DNA from: Actinomycetospora sp.
Lineage (GTDB): Bacteria; Actinomycetota; Actinomycetes; Mycobacteriales; Pseudonocardiaceae
Length of the DNA stretch: 32,796 nt
Assembly: GCA_029266415.1 (NCBI GenBank)
Contig: JAQSWW010000064.1
Location: forward strand, 1-32,796
Reading direction: 5' to 3'
In this document: one piece after another, positions 22,667 to 30,610 of the stretch
Layout: each line of letters opens with the position of its first letter
Position numbering within the stretch: the stretch's first letter is position 1
Program-made: the position numbers and the translations under genes
Notes under the pieces: model-generated
Seen by the model: only the letters and a program-made list of their open reading frames with translations
Database searches by the model: none
Told to the model about the DNA's origin: nothing

Positions 22667-23143
22667 GTGACCGGGATGCGGGTGGCGCCGGCGCGGGCGG
22701 ACTGCCGGGTGGTCGCCGACGCGGCGGAGGCGGCGGAGCACCACCGCATCCGCCACGCGGTGTTCGTGGACGAGCAGGCGGTGTTCGCGGCGAGCGACCT
22801 CGACGCCCACGACGCCCGTCCCGACGTCCTGCACGTCGTCGCCTGGGTGGACGGCCGGGCGGCCGGCGTGGTGCGGCTCTTCCCGCTCGCGGCCGCGGCC
22901 GACGGGCCGGGCGACTGGCAGGGCGACCGGCTCGCGGTCCTCCCCGGGTTCCGCACCGCCCGCGTGGGCGCGCCGCTGGTGCGCTTCGCCGTGGCCACGG
23001 CGGCGGCGCGCGGCGGCACCCGCATGGTCGCGCACGTCCAGCAGGACAACCGGCGCTTCTTCGAGCACCTCGGCTGGACCGCGCGGGCCTCCGAGATCTA
23101 CGTCGGGCGGCCGCACGTCGTCATGGACATCGCCCTGCGCTGA
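22667..23143 (+). CDS. GNAT acetyltransferase of the MSMEG_0567/Sll0786 type
   Basis: A 158-aa N-acetyltransferase-fold protein. HHRIRHAVFVDEQAVF near residue 25-40 is the N-terminal GNAT helix pair with the FxEQ pattern, GVVRLFP the central strand, and RLAVLPGFRTARVGAPLVRFAVATAAARGGTRMVAHVQQDNRRFFEHLGW the acetyl-CoA-binding region and C-terminal strand. This subgroup always accompanies the MSMEG_0568 radical SAM gene in Nit1C clusters; acceptor unknown. GTG at 22667 (or ATG at 22676) is the start; neither has a strong ribosome site, so coupling to the upstream gene is likely. Last rightward gene, convergent with the SARP regulator after a 7-bp gap. Confidence 0.85.
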   Translation: MTGMRVAPARADCRVVADAAEAAEHHRIRHAVFVDEQAVFAASDLDAHDARPDVLHVVAWVDGRAAGVVRLFPLAAAADGPGDWQGDRLAVLPGFRTARVGAPLVRFAVATAAARGGTRMVAHVQQDNRRFFEHLGWTARASEIYVGRPHVVMDIALR

Positions 23144-23150
23144 GAGCCGG

Positions 23151-26100
23151 TCAGCGCGTGGTCGGCGCCGGCACCGCCAGCCGACCGCGGGCGACGAACC
23201 GGGTGCGCAGCTCGGGCGGCAGCGCCGCCGCGATGCGGTCGCGCGCCGCGACGCGCTGCGCGGGCGGACCGCTCTGCGCGACGACCAGGTCCGAGCGGGT
23301 GCGCGCGCCGACGCTGGCCGCCTCCTCGTCGCGGCCCAGGTGCCCCAGGGCGAGGGCCTCGTACTTCGCCGAGCGGTAGGTCCGGGCGTACTCGAGCAGG
23401 GCCTCGGCCCGGTCCGGCTCCCAGCGGGCCTGCATCTCCAGCAACCGCATCGTCGCCCGCGGTCGGAAGGGCAGGGGGCGGTCCAGCAGCGGGGCGGCGG
23501 CCTCGACGCGGGCACCGGCATCGTCGTCGCGGCCCTCGCGCAGGTCGCAGTCGGCGAGGGCGAGCAGGGCGTGCAGCCCCTGTTCCAGCTCGAGCGCCCC
23601 ACCACCCCGGCTCGCGAGGTCGACGGCCAGCTCGGCGTGCTCGCGGGCGCGGCCCAGGTCGCCCAGTTCCTGCCACAGCCAGGACGTCGTGGTCTCGATC
23701 CCGGCGCGGTAGTAGCCGACGCCCGCCTCGTCGATGAGGCGGCGGGCGCGGTCGAGGGAGCGCAGGGCCCCCGCGAGGTCGCCGACGTCGCCCCGCGCCA
23801 GCCCGCAGAAGAAGAGGCTCTGCAGCAGGGTGCGGAACTCCCCGGTGCGGGTGCACAGGGCGACGGCGCGCTCCAGCACGGCGCGGGCCTCGGCGAACCG
23901 GTCCATGTGCTGCAGCAGCGCGCCGCGGTAGGCCATGGCGACGGCGGTGGTGGCGTCGTCGGCCTCGACGGCGAGCACCTGCTGGTAGGCGCGGGTGGCC
24001 CCGGTGTAGTCGCCGTCCCAGTGGCGCACGCGGCCGAGCAGGAGCAGCGAGCTCCGGCGGGCGCCCGGCGCCGCCGCGGCGGACTCCGCGAGGTGACCGG
24101 CGCGCTCGGCGAGGTCGACCGCGCCCAGCGCGTCGCGTGCCCACAGCGCCGTCCAGCCCAGGCCCTCCAGCGCACGGGCCTCCAGCTCCTCGTCGGCCAG
24201 CTCGCGGGCCACGGCGAGGGCCTCGTCGTGGTCGTCGCGGGCGGCCTCGTGGTGCCCGAGGTCGCAGCGGACCGCACCGCGCCGGAGCAGCACCCCGGCC
24301 TGCAGCGACGGGTCCCCGGCGCTGCGCGCGCTGCCGAGCGCCGCGGTGAGCAGCTTCTCGGCCTCGACGTGCGCGAAGACCAGGTGCGCGGCGTCCGCGG
24401 CGGCCATCCACGACCGGCAGGCGGCCGCGTGGTCGCCCGCGGCGGCGTGGTGGGGGGCCGCGGCCTCGGGCCGGTCGGCGAGCAGGGCCGCGACGCGGCG
24501 GTGCCGGCTGGTCCGCACCGGCAGCGGCGCCGACCCGTACGCGATCCGGCGCACGATGTCGTTGGCGAACCGGTAGCTCGGGCCGTCGGTGACGAGGAAG
24601 CCGGCCCGCGTGGCACGTCCGGCCCGGTGGGCGCACTCCTCCACGTCCAGCTTCGACAGAGCGGCGACGTCGTCGAGCCGGAACGAGGTCCCCCACACCG
24701 CGGCCTGCGCCAGGAGCAGGGTGACGTCCTCGGCCGTCGCGGCCAGCCGGCGCGACAGCGCCTCCTGCAGGGTGCGGGGGATGGCCGGCTCCGCCCCGTC
24801 CCCGTCGGGGGCCACGCTCTCGGGGTGCCGGAGCAGCTCGCTGACCAGCAGCGGCGAGCCCCCGGTCCACGCCACGAACCGCTCGAGGTCGTGCTCGCGC
24901 CCGGCCCGGGCGAGCAGGGACCGCACGGCGTCGCGCGACAGGGCCCCGATCTCGAGGTGCGTCGCCACGTCGCGCAGGGTCGCCGTGGCGCCGGGGGCCT
25001 CGGACGTCCGTTCGGTGGCGACGACGAGGACCCGCCGCTCGGCCATCCGCGTGGCCAGGAAGTGCAGCGCCTCGATCGTCTGCTGCCCGGCGTGCTCCAG
25101 GTCCTCCACCGCGAGCAGCACCGGGCGCGACGTCGCCACCCGGCCGAACAGCTCCGCCATCGCCTCCAGGGTCCGTCGCCGCCGGAGCTCCGACGGCGGC
25201 GACGTCACCGGTCCGCGCGGCGGGGCGACCTCGGGCACGAGGTCGGCCAGGGCCGCCCGCTCGCGCTCGGGGAGCAGGTCACGGGCGTCGGGGGCCTGGC
25301 GCAGCACGATCCCGCGCACGGCCTCGGCGAGGGGCTGCAGGTACAGCGAGCGCTCCGCCTCGGAGCACCGGACGACCTCGACGAGGCCGCCGCTCCGGCG
25401 GGCCTCGGTGCGCAGGACCGCGCTGAGGGCGCTCTTGCCGATACCGGCCTCGCCGGTGATCAGCACGAGCCCGCCCTGTCCGCGGGCCGCGGCGTCCCAG
25501 GCACGCGACAGGACCGCGAGCTCGTCCTCCCGCCCCGGCAGCGCGGCGGGGCCCGGGGGACGGACCGGCCGCGGGGCCGGCCCGACCGGGTCGTGGTCCG
25601 GGCGGAGCAGCGCCAGGAAGGCGTCCTGGGTGGCCGGGGACGGGTCGGTGCCGAACGCGTCGGCCAGGGCCCGGCGCAGCTGCTCGTACGCGGCGAGGGC
25701 AGCGGCGTCGGCTCCCCGCCGCTGGTGGGCCCGCATCAGGGCGCGGCACGCGGGCTCGTCGAGCGGGTTCGCGGCCAGCGCCCGGGACGCCTCGTCGGCG
25801 GCGGTCTCGAGGTCGCCGAGCTCGAGGGCCGCGGTCCAGCGGACCGCGCGGGCGCGGGCGAGGGTGGTGACCACCTGGTCGCGCACCTCCTCGGCCCACT
25901 CGGTGTCCGGCTCGGCGGCCAGCGGCGTGCCGTCGGCCAGCAGGCTCTCGGCGACCTCGGCGCTCATCGCGGCCAGGGCGTGGCGGTCCCGGGCGAGCTC
26001 GCGCTCGGCGGTGGCGACGAGGTCGGTCGCCTCGGTGACGTCGACCGTCGTGGCGGCGTCGCGCACGAGGCGGTACGCCCGCGGGTCGCCCTCGATGCGC

Positions 26101-26339
26101 TCGCGGCCGAGCGTCCGTCGCAGGCGGCTGACGAGGGCGGCCAGGTTCCGTTCGGGCTCCGCGGGCCGGCGGTCGGGCCACAGGAGATCGGTGAGCGCGC
26201 CCGTGGGCAGGAAGCGGCCGTGGTGAGCGGCGAGGATGCTCAGCAGGCGTTCGGCCTGCCCGCTCGGGACCGGGCCGTGGACCGCGCCCTCCACCCGGAA
26301 ACGGCCGATCAGCCGCAGCCGGAGGGTGTCCTGGGTCAC
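23151..26339 (-). CDS. SARP-family regulator with AAA ATPase and TPR-like C-terminus
   Basis: A 1062-aa multidomain regulator. Residues about 1-95 form an OmpR-like winged-helix DNA-binding domain (LRLRLIGRFRVEGAVHGPVPSGQAERLLSILAAH...), about 96-248 the bacterial transcriptional activator domain of SARP proteins, and about 268 onward a STAND/AAA-type ATPase with Walker A GEAGIGKS at 296-303 and VLLAVEDLEHAGQQT as Walker B. The remaining C-terminal half is alpha-helical TPR-like repeat sequence. Proteins of this AfsR/MalT-like build integrate a signal through the ATPase and activate transcription. GTG at 26339 gives VTQDTLRLRLIG. It lacks the shared element upstream, so a link to the central cluster is not shown. 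Confidence 0.9.
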   Translation of the reverse strand: MTQDTLRLRLIGRFRVEGAVHGPVPSGQAERLLSILAAHHGRFLPTGALTDLLWPDRRPAEPERNLAALVSRLRRTLGRERIEGDPRAYRLVRDAATTVDVTEATDLVATAERELARDRHALAAMSAEVAESLLADGTPLAAEPDTEWAEEVRDQVVTTLARARAVRWTAALELGDLETAADEASRALAANPLDEPACRALMRAHQRRGADAAALAAYEQLRRALADAFGTDPSPATQDAFLALLRPDHDPVGPAPRPVRPPGPAALPGREDELAVLSRAWDAAARGQGGLVLITGEAGIGKSALSAVLRTEARRSGGLVEVVRCSEAERSLYLQPLAEAVRGIVLRQAPDARDLLPERERAALADLVPEVAPPRGPVTSPPSELRRRRTLEAMAELFGRVATSRPVLLAVEDLEHAGQQTIEALHFLATRMAERRVLVVATERTSEAPGATATLRDVATHLEIGALSRDAVRSLLARAGREHDLERFVAWTGGSPLLVSELLRHPESVAPDGDGAEPAIPRTLQEALSRRLAATAEDVTLLLAQAAVWGTSFRLDDVAALSKLDVEECAHRAGRATRAGFLVTDGPSYRFANDIVRRIAYGSAPLPVRTSRHRRVAALLADRPEAAAPHHAAAGDHAAACRSWMAAADAAHLVFAHVEAEKLLTAALGSARSAGDPSLQAGVLLRRGAVRCDLGHHEAARDDHDEALAVARELADEELEARALEGLGWTALWARDALGAVDLAERAGHLAESAAAAPGARRSSLLLLGRVRHWDGDYTGATRAYQQVLAVEADDATTAVAMAYRGALLQHMDRFAEARAVLERAVALCTRTGEFRTLLQSLFFCGLARGDVGDLAGALRSLDRARRLIDEAGVGYYRAGIETTTSWLWQELGDLGRAREHAELAVDLASRGGGALELEQGLHALLALADCDLREGRDDDAGARVEAAAPLLDRPLPFRPRATMRLLEMQARWEPDRAEALLEYARTYRSAKYEALALGHLGRDEEAASVGARTRSDLVVAQSGPPAQRVAARDRIAAALPPELRTRFVARGRLAVPAPTTR

Positions 26340-26404
26340 CCGGAGGATCGTACGGCGCCCGCCGGACGGCGTCGTCCCGTCCGAGGGTCCGCGTCGGGGT
26401 CAGC

Positions 26405-26803
26405 TCACCGTCGAGGGTCGCGCCCGCTCGGGATCCGCGGCTCCAGCGCGTCGCTCAGGGTGGGGTACACGGTGGTCTCGGAGTGGTCGATCGACATCCA
26501 GGCGTCCACGGCGCGAGGGTCGATCACCAGGCTCACCAGCGGCCGCGGGGTGATGTCGCGCAGCGCGGACGCGATCAGGAGCTCGTCGCCCGGCGCCCGC
26601 CCGAGATCGACCACGATCGGGCGGCAGTTCCACCGCGCCAGCGTCCGGACTCCGTCACGGAACCGTCGCGCCACCTCGCGGTCCACGGGACCGACGACCG
26701 TGACCACCCGGGCGCCGGTCACCGCCTCGGTCACCGTGAGGTCCCGCTCGGCCGGCTCCGGACGATTCCCGAGCGCGGGCTCGGCACGGGATCCGTCAGC
26801 CAT
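26405..26803 (-). CDS. STAS-like domain protein
   Basis: A 132-aa protein resembling anti-sigma-factor antagonists: LTVTEAVTGARVVTVVGPVDREVARRFRDGVRTLARWNCRPIVVDLGRAPGDELLIASAL has the strand-helix order of a STAS domain, but the conserved phosphorylatable Ser of the DLS motif is not evident (DLGRAPGDE). A role in sigma-factor partner switching or a diverged sensor version is possible. ATG at 26803 is used; a longer in-frame reading upstream lies inside the next gene. Overlaps the 3' end of the zinc-ribbon gene by 8 bp, so the two are co-transcribed. Confidence 0.65.
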   Translation of the reverse strand: MADGSRAEPALGNRPEPAERDLTVTEAVTGARVVTVVGPVDREVARRFRDGVRTLARWNCRPIVVDLGRAPGDELLIASALRDITPRPLVSLVIDPRAVDAWMSIDHSETTVYPTLSDALEPRIPSGRDPRR

Positions 26804-27071
26804 CGGCGGCACCGGACAGGCGCGCGTCGGCCGGGCGCCGGGCGGTCGCCGGTCGATCGCGCGCCGACCCGGCGAGGTAGAACGCGGGCGCCGTGACGGC
26901 GGCACCGCACTCGGGACACGAGCGACGTTCGCCCCGGCCCCCGTCGACGAGGACGCCGGGCGGGAACACCCGGACGCGCCCACGGCACGACGCGCCGGGA
27001 CAGATGAGCTCCTGGTGCCACACCAGGTGCTCGTGGCCCCTCGCGCGTGACGATGCTGTCGGATGATCCAT
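26796..27071 (-). CDS. Small zinc-ribbon-like protein
   Basis: A 91-aa protein with four cysteines arranged as two knuckles, LICPGASCRGRVRV (C-x4-C) and RRSCPECGAAV (C-x2-C), about 20 residues apart, which suggests a structural zinc site. The C-terminus is Arg/Ala-rich and probably disordered. The ATG at 27071 begins MDHPTASSRARGHEHLVWHQEL. The stop overlaps the STAS-like gene. Possibly a small regulatory or adaptor protein; function unknown. Confidence 0.65.
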   Translation of the reverse strand: MDHPTASSRARGHEHLVWHQELICPGASCRGRVRVFPPGVLVDGGRGERRSCPECGAAVTAPAFYLAGSARDRPATARRPADARLSGAADG

Positions 27072-27262
27072 GTGCGCCCCCGTCGACCGGTCCGTCGCAG
27101 GTGATCGGCGGGACGCGCGCAGCCGTTATCGCTCCGGGAGAAGACGCGCAGGCTGCACCACGCGGCTGCTCCACGTGCTCCGTGCCGCCCGGCCGATCGG
27201 CGTCACCGGAGCAGTGCGGTACGCGCCGCGCCCGCCGGCGCCGCGAGGTCTACGGGCGGGCC

Positions 27263-28585
27263 TCACGGGAGCGACCCGCCCTTGCGCAGCGCGGCCAGGT
27301 ACGGGTCCGGCGAGAACAGCGCCGCGACGATCGTGATCAGAACCATCGCCGACATGTAGACCGCGATCCAGCCCCAGCCGCCGGTCGCGTCCAGCAGCGC
27401 GGTGGCGATGACCGGGGCCAGCCCGCCCGCGAACACGCTCGCGCCCTGCGCCCCGATCGACGCCCCGCTGTAGCGCACCTCGGGCTCGAACAGCTCGGAG
27501 AAGTAGGCGGGCTGCGGCGCATAGACGGCCGAGTTGCCGATGTTCACCGCCACCACCGTCGCCAGCACGATCCAGGGCAGCGACCGGCTGTCCAGGGCCC
27601 AGAAGTACGGCCAGCTCATCGCGAGCAGTACCAGCGAGCCCCACAGCACGACCGGACGTCGCCCGAACCGGTCGCAGGCCCAGCCGTAGAACGGGATGCT
27701 GATCAACCCGAGCGCCGAGGACACGATGACCGCGAGCAGGAGGTCGTTGCGGGCCAGCCCGAGCACGACCGTGCCGTAGGTCAGGACGAACGTGGTGTGG
27801 ATGTAGAACGTGCTGTTCTCGGCGAACCGCAGGCCCGCGGCCCGCAGGACGTTCAGCGGCTGGCGGCGCAGCACCGCCACCACCGGCTGCCGCTCGATCT
27901 TCCCGGCGCTCTTGGCCGCCTCGAAGACCGGGGACTCGGCCACCCGCAGTCGGATCACGATGCCCACGACGACCAGCACGATCGAGGCCAGGAACGGCAG
28001 CCGCCAGCCCCAGGAGAGGAACGCCTCGTCGGACAGTACGGCGGACACGATGAGCAGCGAGAGGTTCGCGGTGAGCATGCCGGCCGGCACCCCGGTCTGC
28101 GGGAAGCTCCCGAAGAACCCTCGGCGGCGGGGCGGCGCGTACTCGACCGCCATCACCGCGGCCGCACCCCACTCGCCGCCCAGGCCGATGCCCTGCACGA
28201 TCCGCAGCAGCACGAGCAGGATCGGGGCGGCGATCCCGATCGTCGCGTAGGTCGGCAGCAGCCCGACCAGGAACGTGCCGCCGCCCATCATCACCACGGA
28301 CAGGACGAGCATCGACTTGCGGCCGATCCGGTCCCCGAAGTGCGCGAAGATCACGCCGCCGAACGGGCGGGCGACGAAGCCGACACCGAACGTCGACAGC
28401 GCCAGCAGGGTGCCCGTGAGGGGGTTCGCCGAGGGGAAGAAGAGCTTGCCGAACACCAGCGCGGCGGCCGCGCCGTAGACGAAGAAGTCGAACCACTCGA
28501 TCGACGTGCCGATCAGCGTGGCACCCGCGACGCGCCGGGTCTCCTTCGCCGTCGGGGCGGGACGCGTGCTCGTCGCAGGTTGCAT
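27263..28585 (-). CDS. MFS transporter, metabolite:H+ symporter (MHS) family
   Basis: A 440-aa inner-membrane carrier with 12 predicted helices. ATLIGTSIEWFDFFVYGAAAALVFGKLFFP at helix 1, GFVARPFGGVIFAHFGDRIGRKSMLV (MFS signature loop 2-3) and GLGGEWGAAAVMAVEYAPPRRRGFFGSFPQTGVPAG mark the ShiA/KgtP/ProP (MHS) subgroup, which imports organic acids or compatible solutes with protons. The N-terminal 20 residues are a short cytoplasmic tail. A TATGAT box (28645-28640, minus strand) about 55 nt before the start is a possible -10. The substrate cannot be read from sequence; it is outside the shared-element regulon. Confidence 0.9.
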   Translation of the reverse strand: MQPATSTRPAPTAKETRRVAGATLIGTSIEWFDFFVYGAAAALVFGKLFFPSANPLTGTLLALSTFGVGFVARPFGGVIFAHFGDRIGRKSMLVLSVVMMGGGTFLVGLLPTYATIGIAAPILLVLLRIVQGIGLGGEWGAAAVMAVEYAPPRRRGFFGSFPQTGVPAGMLTANLSLLIVSAVLSDEAFLSWGWRLPFLASIVLVVVGIVIRLRVAESPVFEAAKSAGKIERQPVVAVLRRQPLNVLRAAGLRFAENSTFYIHTTFVLTYGTVVLGLARNDLLLAVIVSSALGLISIPFYGWACDRFGRRPVVLWGSLVLLAMSWPYFWALDSRSLPWIVLATVVAVNIGNSAVYAPQPAYFSELFEPEVRYSGASIGAQGASVFAGGLAPVIATALLDATGGWGWIAVYMSAMVLITIVAALFSPDPYLAALRKGGSLP

Positions 28586-28697
28586 CGTGGAACCCCCCGG
28601 CCGTCGCAGTGCGATGATCGGCTTCCGCCTGTGACGCGCATCATACGAAGCGGCGCGACCGATCCACCAGGGTCGCCGTCGGCGCAGACTCCGGGGA

Positions 28698-29690
28698 TCA
28701 GGACGCCCGAGCGGAGGACCCCGCCTCGGCGACGGCGCGCGCGAGCTCGTCGCGGTTCATCGTCGATCGGCCGGCGATGTCCAGCTCGCGCGCCCGGCGG
28801 GACAGTTCGGCCTTGCTCAGGGTGGCCAGCGCGTCGGCGTCGTCGCCGCGGTCGTCCTCCCCGCCGCTCCCGTCGTCGTCGGATCCGTCACCCTCGCCCG
28901 ACCGCCCCCGCCCCCCGGCGGCCTCGACGCTGCGGCGCAGGGCGTCGAGCAGGCCGCCGACGTCGGTGGCCTCGGCCGGCGCCTCCGCGGGCACGACCTC
29001 GCGGCCCTCGCGCTTGTCGGCGATGAGCTGCTCGACGCGCGCGGTGTAGGTGTCCTCGTACTGGTCGGGCTTCCAGGTCGTGGTCATGGCGGCGACGAGC
29101 TGGATCGCCGTGTCGAGCTCCTGCTGCTTCGGCTCGTCGTCCACCGGGAGCGAGGAGAGCTGCTCGGCGGGGTCCCGGACCTCGTCGGCCCAGAACAGCG
29201 TCTGCAGCACCAGCACGTCGCCGTCGGCGCGCAGCGCGGTGAGGTGCTCGCGGCCGTGCATGGTGACGGTGGCGATGCCGGCGCGGTTGCTCTGCGCCAG
29301 CGCCCGGCACAGCAGCCCGTAGGAGTGCGTGTACCGGTCGTCGCTCGGCGCCACCCAGTACGTGCGGTCGAAGTACACCGGGTCGATCTCGGCGAGGTCG
29401 ACGAACTCGACCACGTCGATGGCCCGGGAGCGGCCGGGGGCGATCTCGCGGAGCTCGTCGGGCTCCACGACGACGATCTCGTCCTCGACCTCACGTCCCT
29501 TGACGATGTCGTCGTTCGGCACCACGTCGCCGGTGCGCTCGTTCACCCGCTGCACCCGGACGCGGTCGGAGGTGCCGCGGACGTACTGGTGGAAGTGGAT
29601 CGTGTGGTCCTCGGTCGCGCTGTAGAGCCCGACCGGGATCGTCACGAGACCGAACGTGATCGCCCCGCTCCAGACCGCCCGTGGTGCCAT
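28698..29690 (-). CDS. ku: Ku protein, NHEJ end-binding
   Basis: Bacterial Ku forms a homodimeric ring that loads on double-strand DNA ends and recruits LigD. The 330-aa protein begins MAPRAVWSGAITFGLVTIPVGLYSATEDHTIHFHQ, the invariant family N-terminus, and continues through the core to LQTLFWADEVRDP and the DQYEDTYTARVEQLIADKREG region. The C-terminal extension has an acidic low-complexity linker (GSDDDGSGGEDDRGDD) and a SAP/Rho-N-like segment LSKAELSRRARELDIAGRSTMNRDELARAVAEA. ATG at 29690 is clear; the longer ORF upstream is not family sequence. No ligD is visible in the window. Confidence 0.95.
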   Translation of the reverse strand: MAPRAVWSGAITFGLVTIPVGLYSATEDHTIHFHQYVRGTSDRVRVQRVNERTGDVVPNDDIVKGREVEDEIVVVEPDELREIAPGRSRAIDVVEFVDLAEIDPVYFDRTYWVAPSDDRYTHSYGLLCRALAQSNRAGIATVTMHGREHLTALRADGDVLVLQTLFWADEVRDPAEQLSSLPVDDEPKQQELDTAIQLVAAMTTTWKPDQYEDTYTARVEQLIADKREGREVVPAEAPAEATDVGGLLDALRRSVEAAGGRGRSGEGDGSDDDGSGGEDDRGDDADALATLSKAELSRRARELDIAGRSTMNRDELARAVAEAGSSARAS

Positions 29691-29764
29691 CGCCGTCTCC
29701 CGTCTCCGTCCGTCCCACCAGGTGATACCCAGCCGGGCAGCGGGAACGGCGGTGGTGAGACCGA

Positions 29765-29793
29765 TTGGTCCCGCGAGGACTCGCTGCGACAAT
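29765..29793 (+). promoter_or_regulatory. Candidate promoter of rsbQ-rsbP, leaderless start
   Basis: TTGGTC (29765-29770) and GACAAT (29788-29793) are separated by 17 bp, a fair sigma-A-type pair. Transcription would start about 7 nt later, on the GTG at 29800, and no ribosome-binding site is visible before that GTG. A leaderless mRNA is therefore likely, as is common in actinobacteria. Confidence 0.45.
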
Positions 29794-29799
29794 CGCCCG

Positions 29800-30609
29800 G
29801 TGGATGTGAGGACCCGGAACCGGGTGTCCGTCGCCGGGAGCGCGGGTGGCCCCACGCTCCTGTTCGCCCACGGATTCGGGTGCGATCAGTCGATGTGGCG
29901 ACTGGTCGCTCCCGCGTTCGAGCGCGACCACCAGGTGGTCCTCTTCGACCACGTCGGCGCCGGTGGCTCGGACCTCTCGGCCTGGAGCCCCACGCGTTAC
30001 GCCTCGCTCGACGGGTACGCCCGCGACGTCCTGGAGATCTGCGAGGAGCTCGACCTGCGCGACGTCGTGTTCGTCGGGCACTCGGTGAGCGCGATGATCG
30101 GGGTGCTGGCCGCCGCCCGGGAACCGGACCGCTTCGCCGGGCTGGTCCTCGTCGGCCCGTCGCCCCGCTACGTGGACGACCCGCCGTACCGGGGCGGCTT
30201 CGAGGCCGCGGACATCGAGGAGCTCCTCGAGTCGCTGGACAGCAACTACCTGGGCTGGTCGGCGGCGATGGCGCCCGCGATCATCGGCAACCCCGACCGG
30301 CCCGAGCTCGGCGAGGAGCTGACCAACAGCTTCTGCCGCACGGACCCCTCGATCGCACGCCACTTCGCCCGGGTCACCTTCACCTCCGACAACCGCGACG
30401 ACCTCGCCCGCGTGGGGGTGCCCTGCCTGGTCCTGCAGTCCCGCGAGGACGTCATCGCCCCGCTCGAGGTGGGCGAGTTCGTGCACTCCCGGATCCCCGA
30501 CAGCACCCTGGTCGTCCTCGACGCCACGGGCCACTGCCCGAACCTCAGCGCGCCGGACCAGGTCGTCGCGGCGATCCAGGACTGGCTCCCGGCTCTCGCG
30601 GTCGCCTGA
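29800..30609 (+). CDS. rsbQ: RsbQ-like alpha/beta hydrolase
   Basis: A 269-aa alpha/beta hydrolase of the RsbQ/KAI2-like group. FAHGFGCDQSMWRLVAPAFERDHQVVLFDHVGAGGSD is diagnostic; the nucleophile Ser95 is in GHSVSAMIG, the acid is in LQSREDVIAP, and the His is in DATGHCPNLS. In Bacillus, RsbQ supplies a small ligand needed by the PAS phosphatase RsbP to activate the stress sigma factor. The downstream gene starts 1 nt after the stop and encodes exactly that RsbP architecture, so the pair is intact. The GTG at 29800 is taken as a leaderless start; GTG at 29806 is an alternative. Confidence 0.9.
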   Translation: MDVRTRNRVSVAGSAGGPTLLFAHGFGCDQSMWRLVAPAFERDHQVVLFDHVGAGGSDLSAWSPTRYASLDGYARDVLEICEELDLRDVVFVGHSVSAMIGVLAAAREPDRFAGLVLVGPSPRYVDDPPYRGGFEAADIEELLESLDSNYLGWSAAMAPAIIGNPDRPELGEELTNSFCRTDPSIARHFARVTFTSDNRDDLARVGVPCLVLQSREDVIAPLEVGEFVHSRIPDSTLVVLDATGHCPNLSAPDQVVAAIQDWLPALAVA

Positions 30610-30610
30610 C

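Noticed and set aside
23340-27050. A 1236-aa plus-strand frame opposite the SARP regulator
   Set aside because: Its composition (Gly/Arg/Gln/Val-rich, no domain) is that of the complement of a GC-rich gene; the minus strand encodes a clear SARP-AAA protein.
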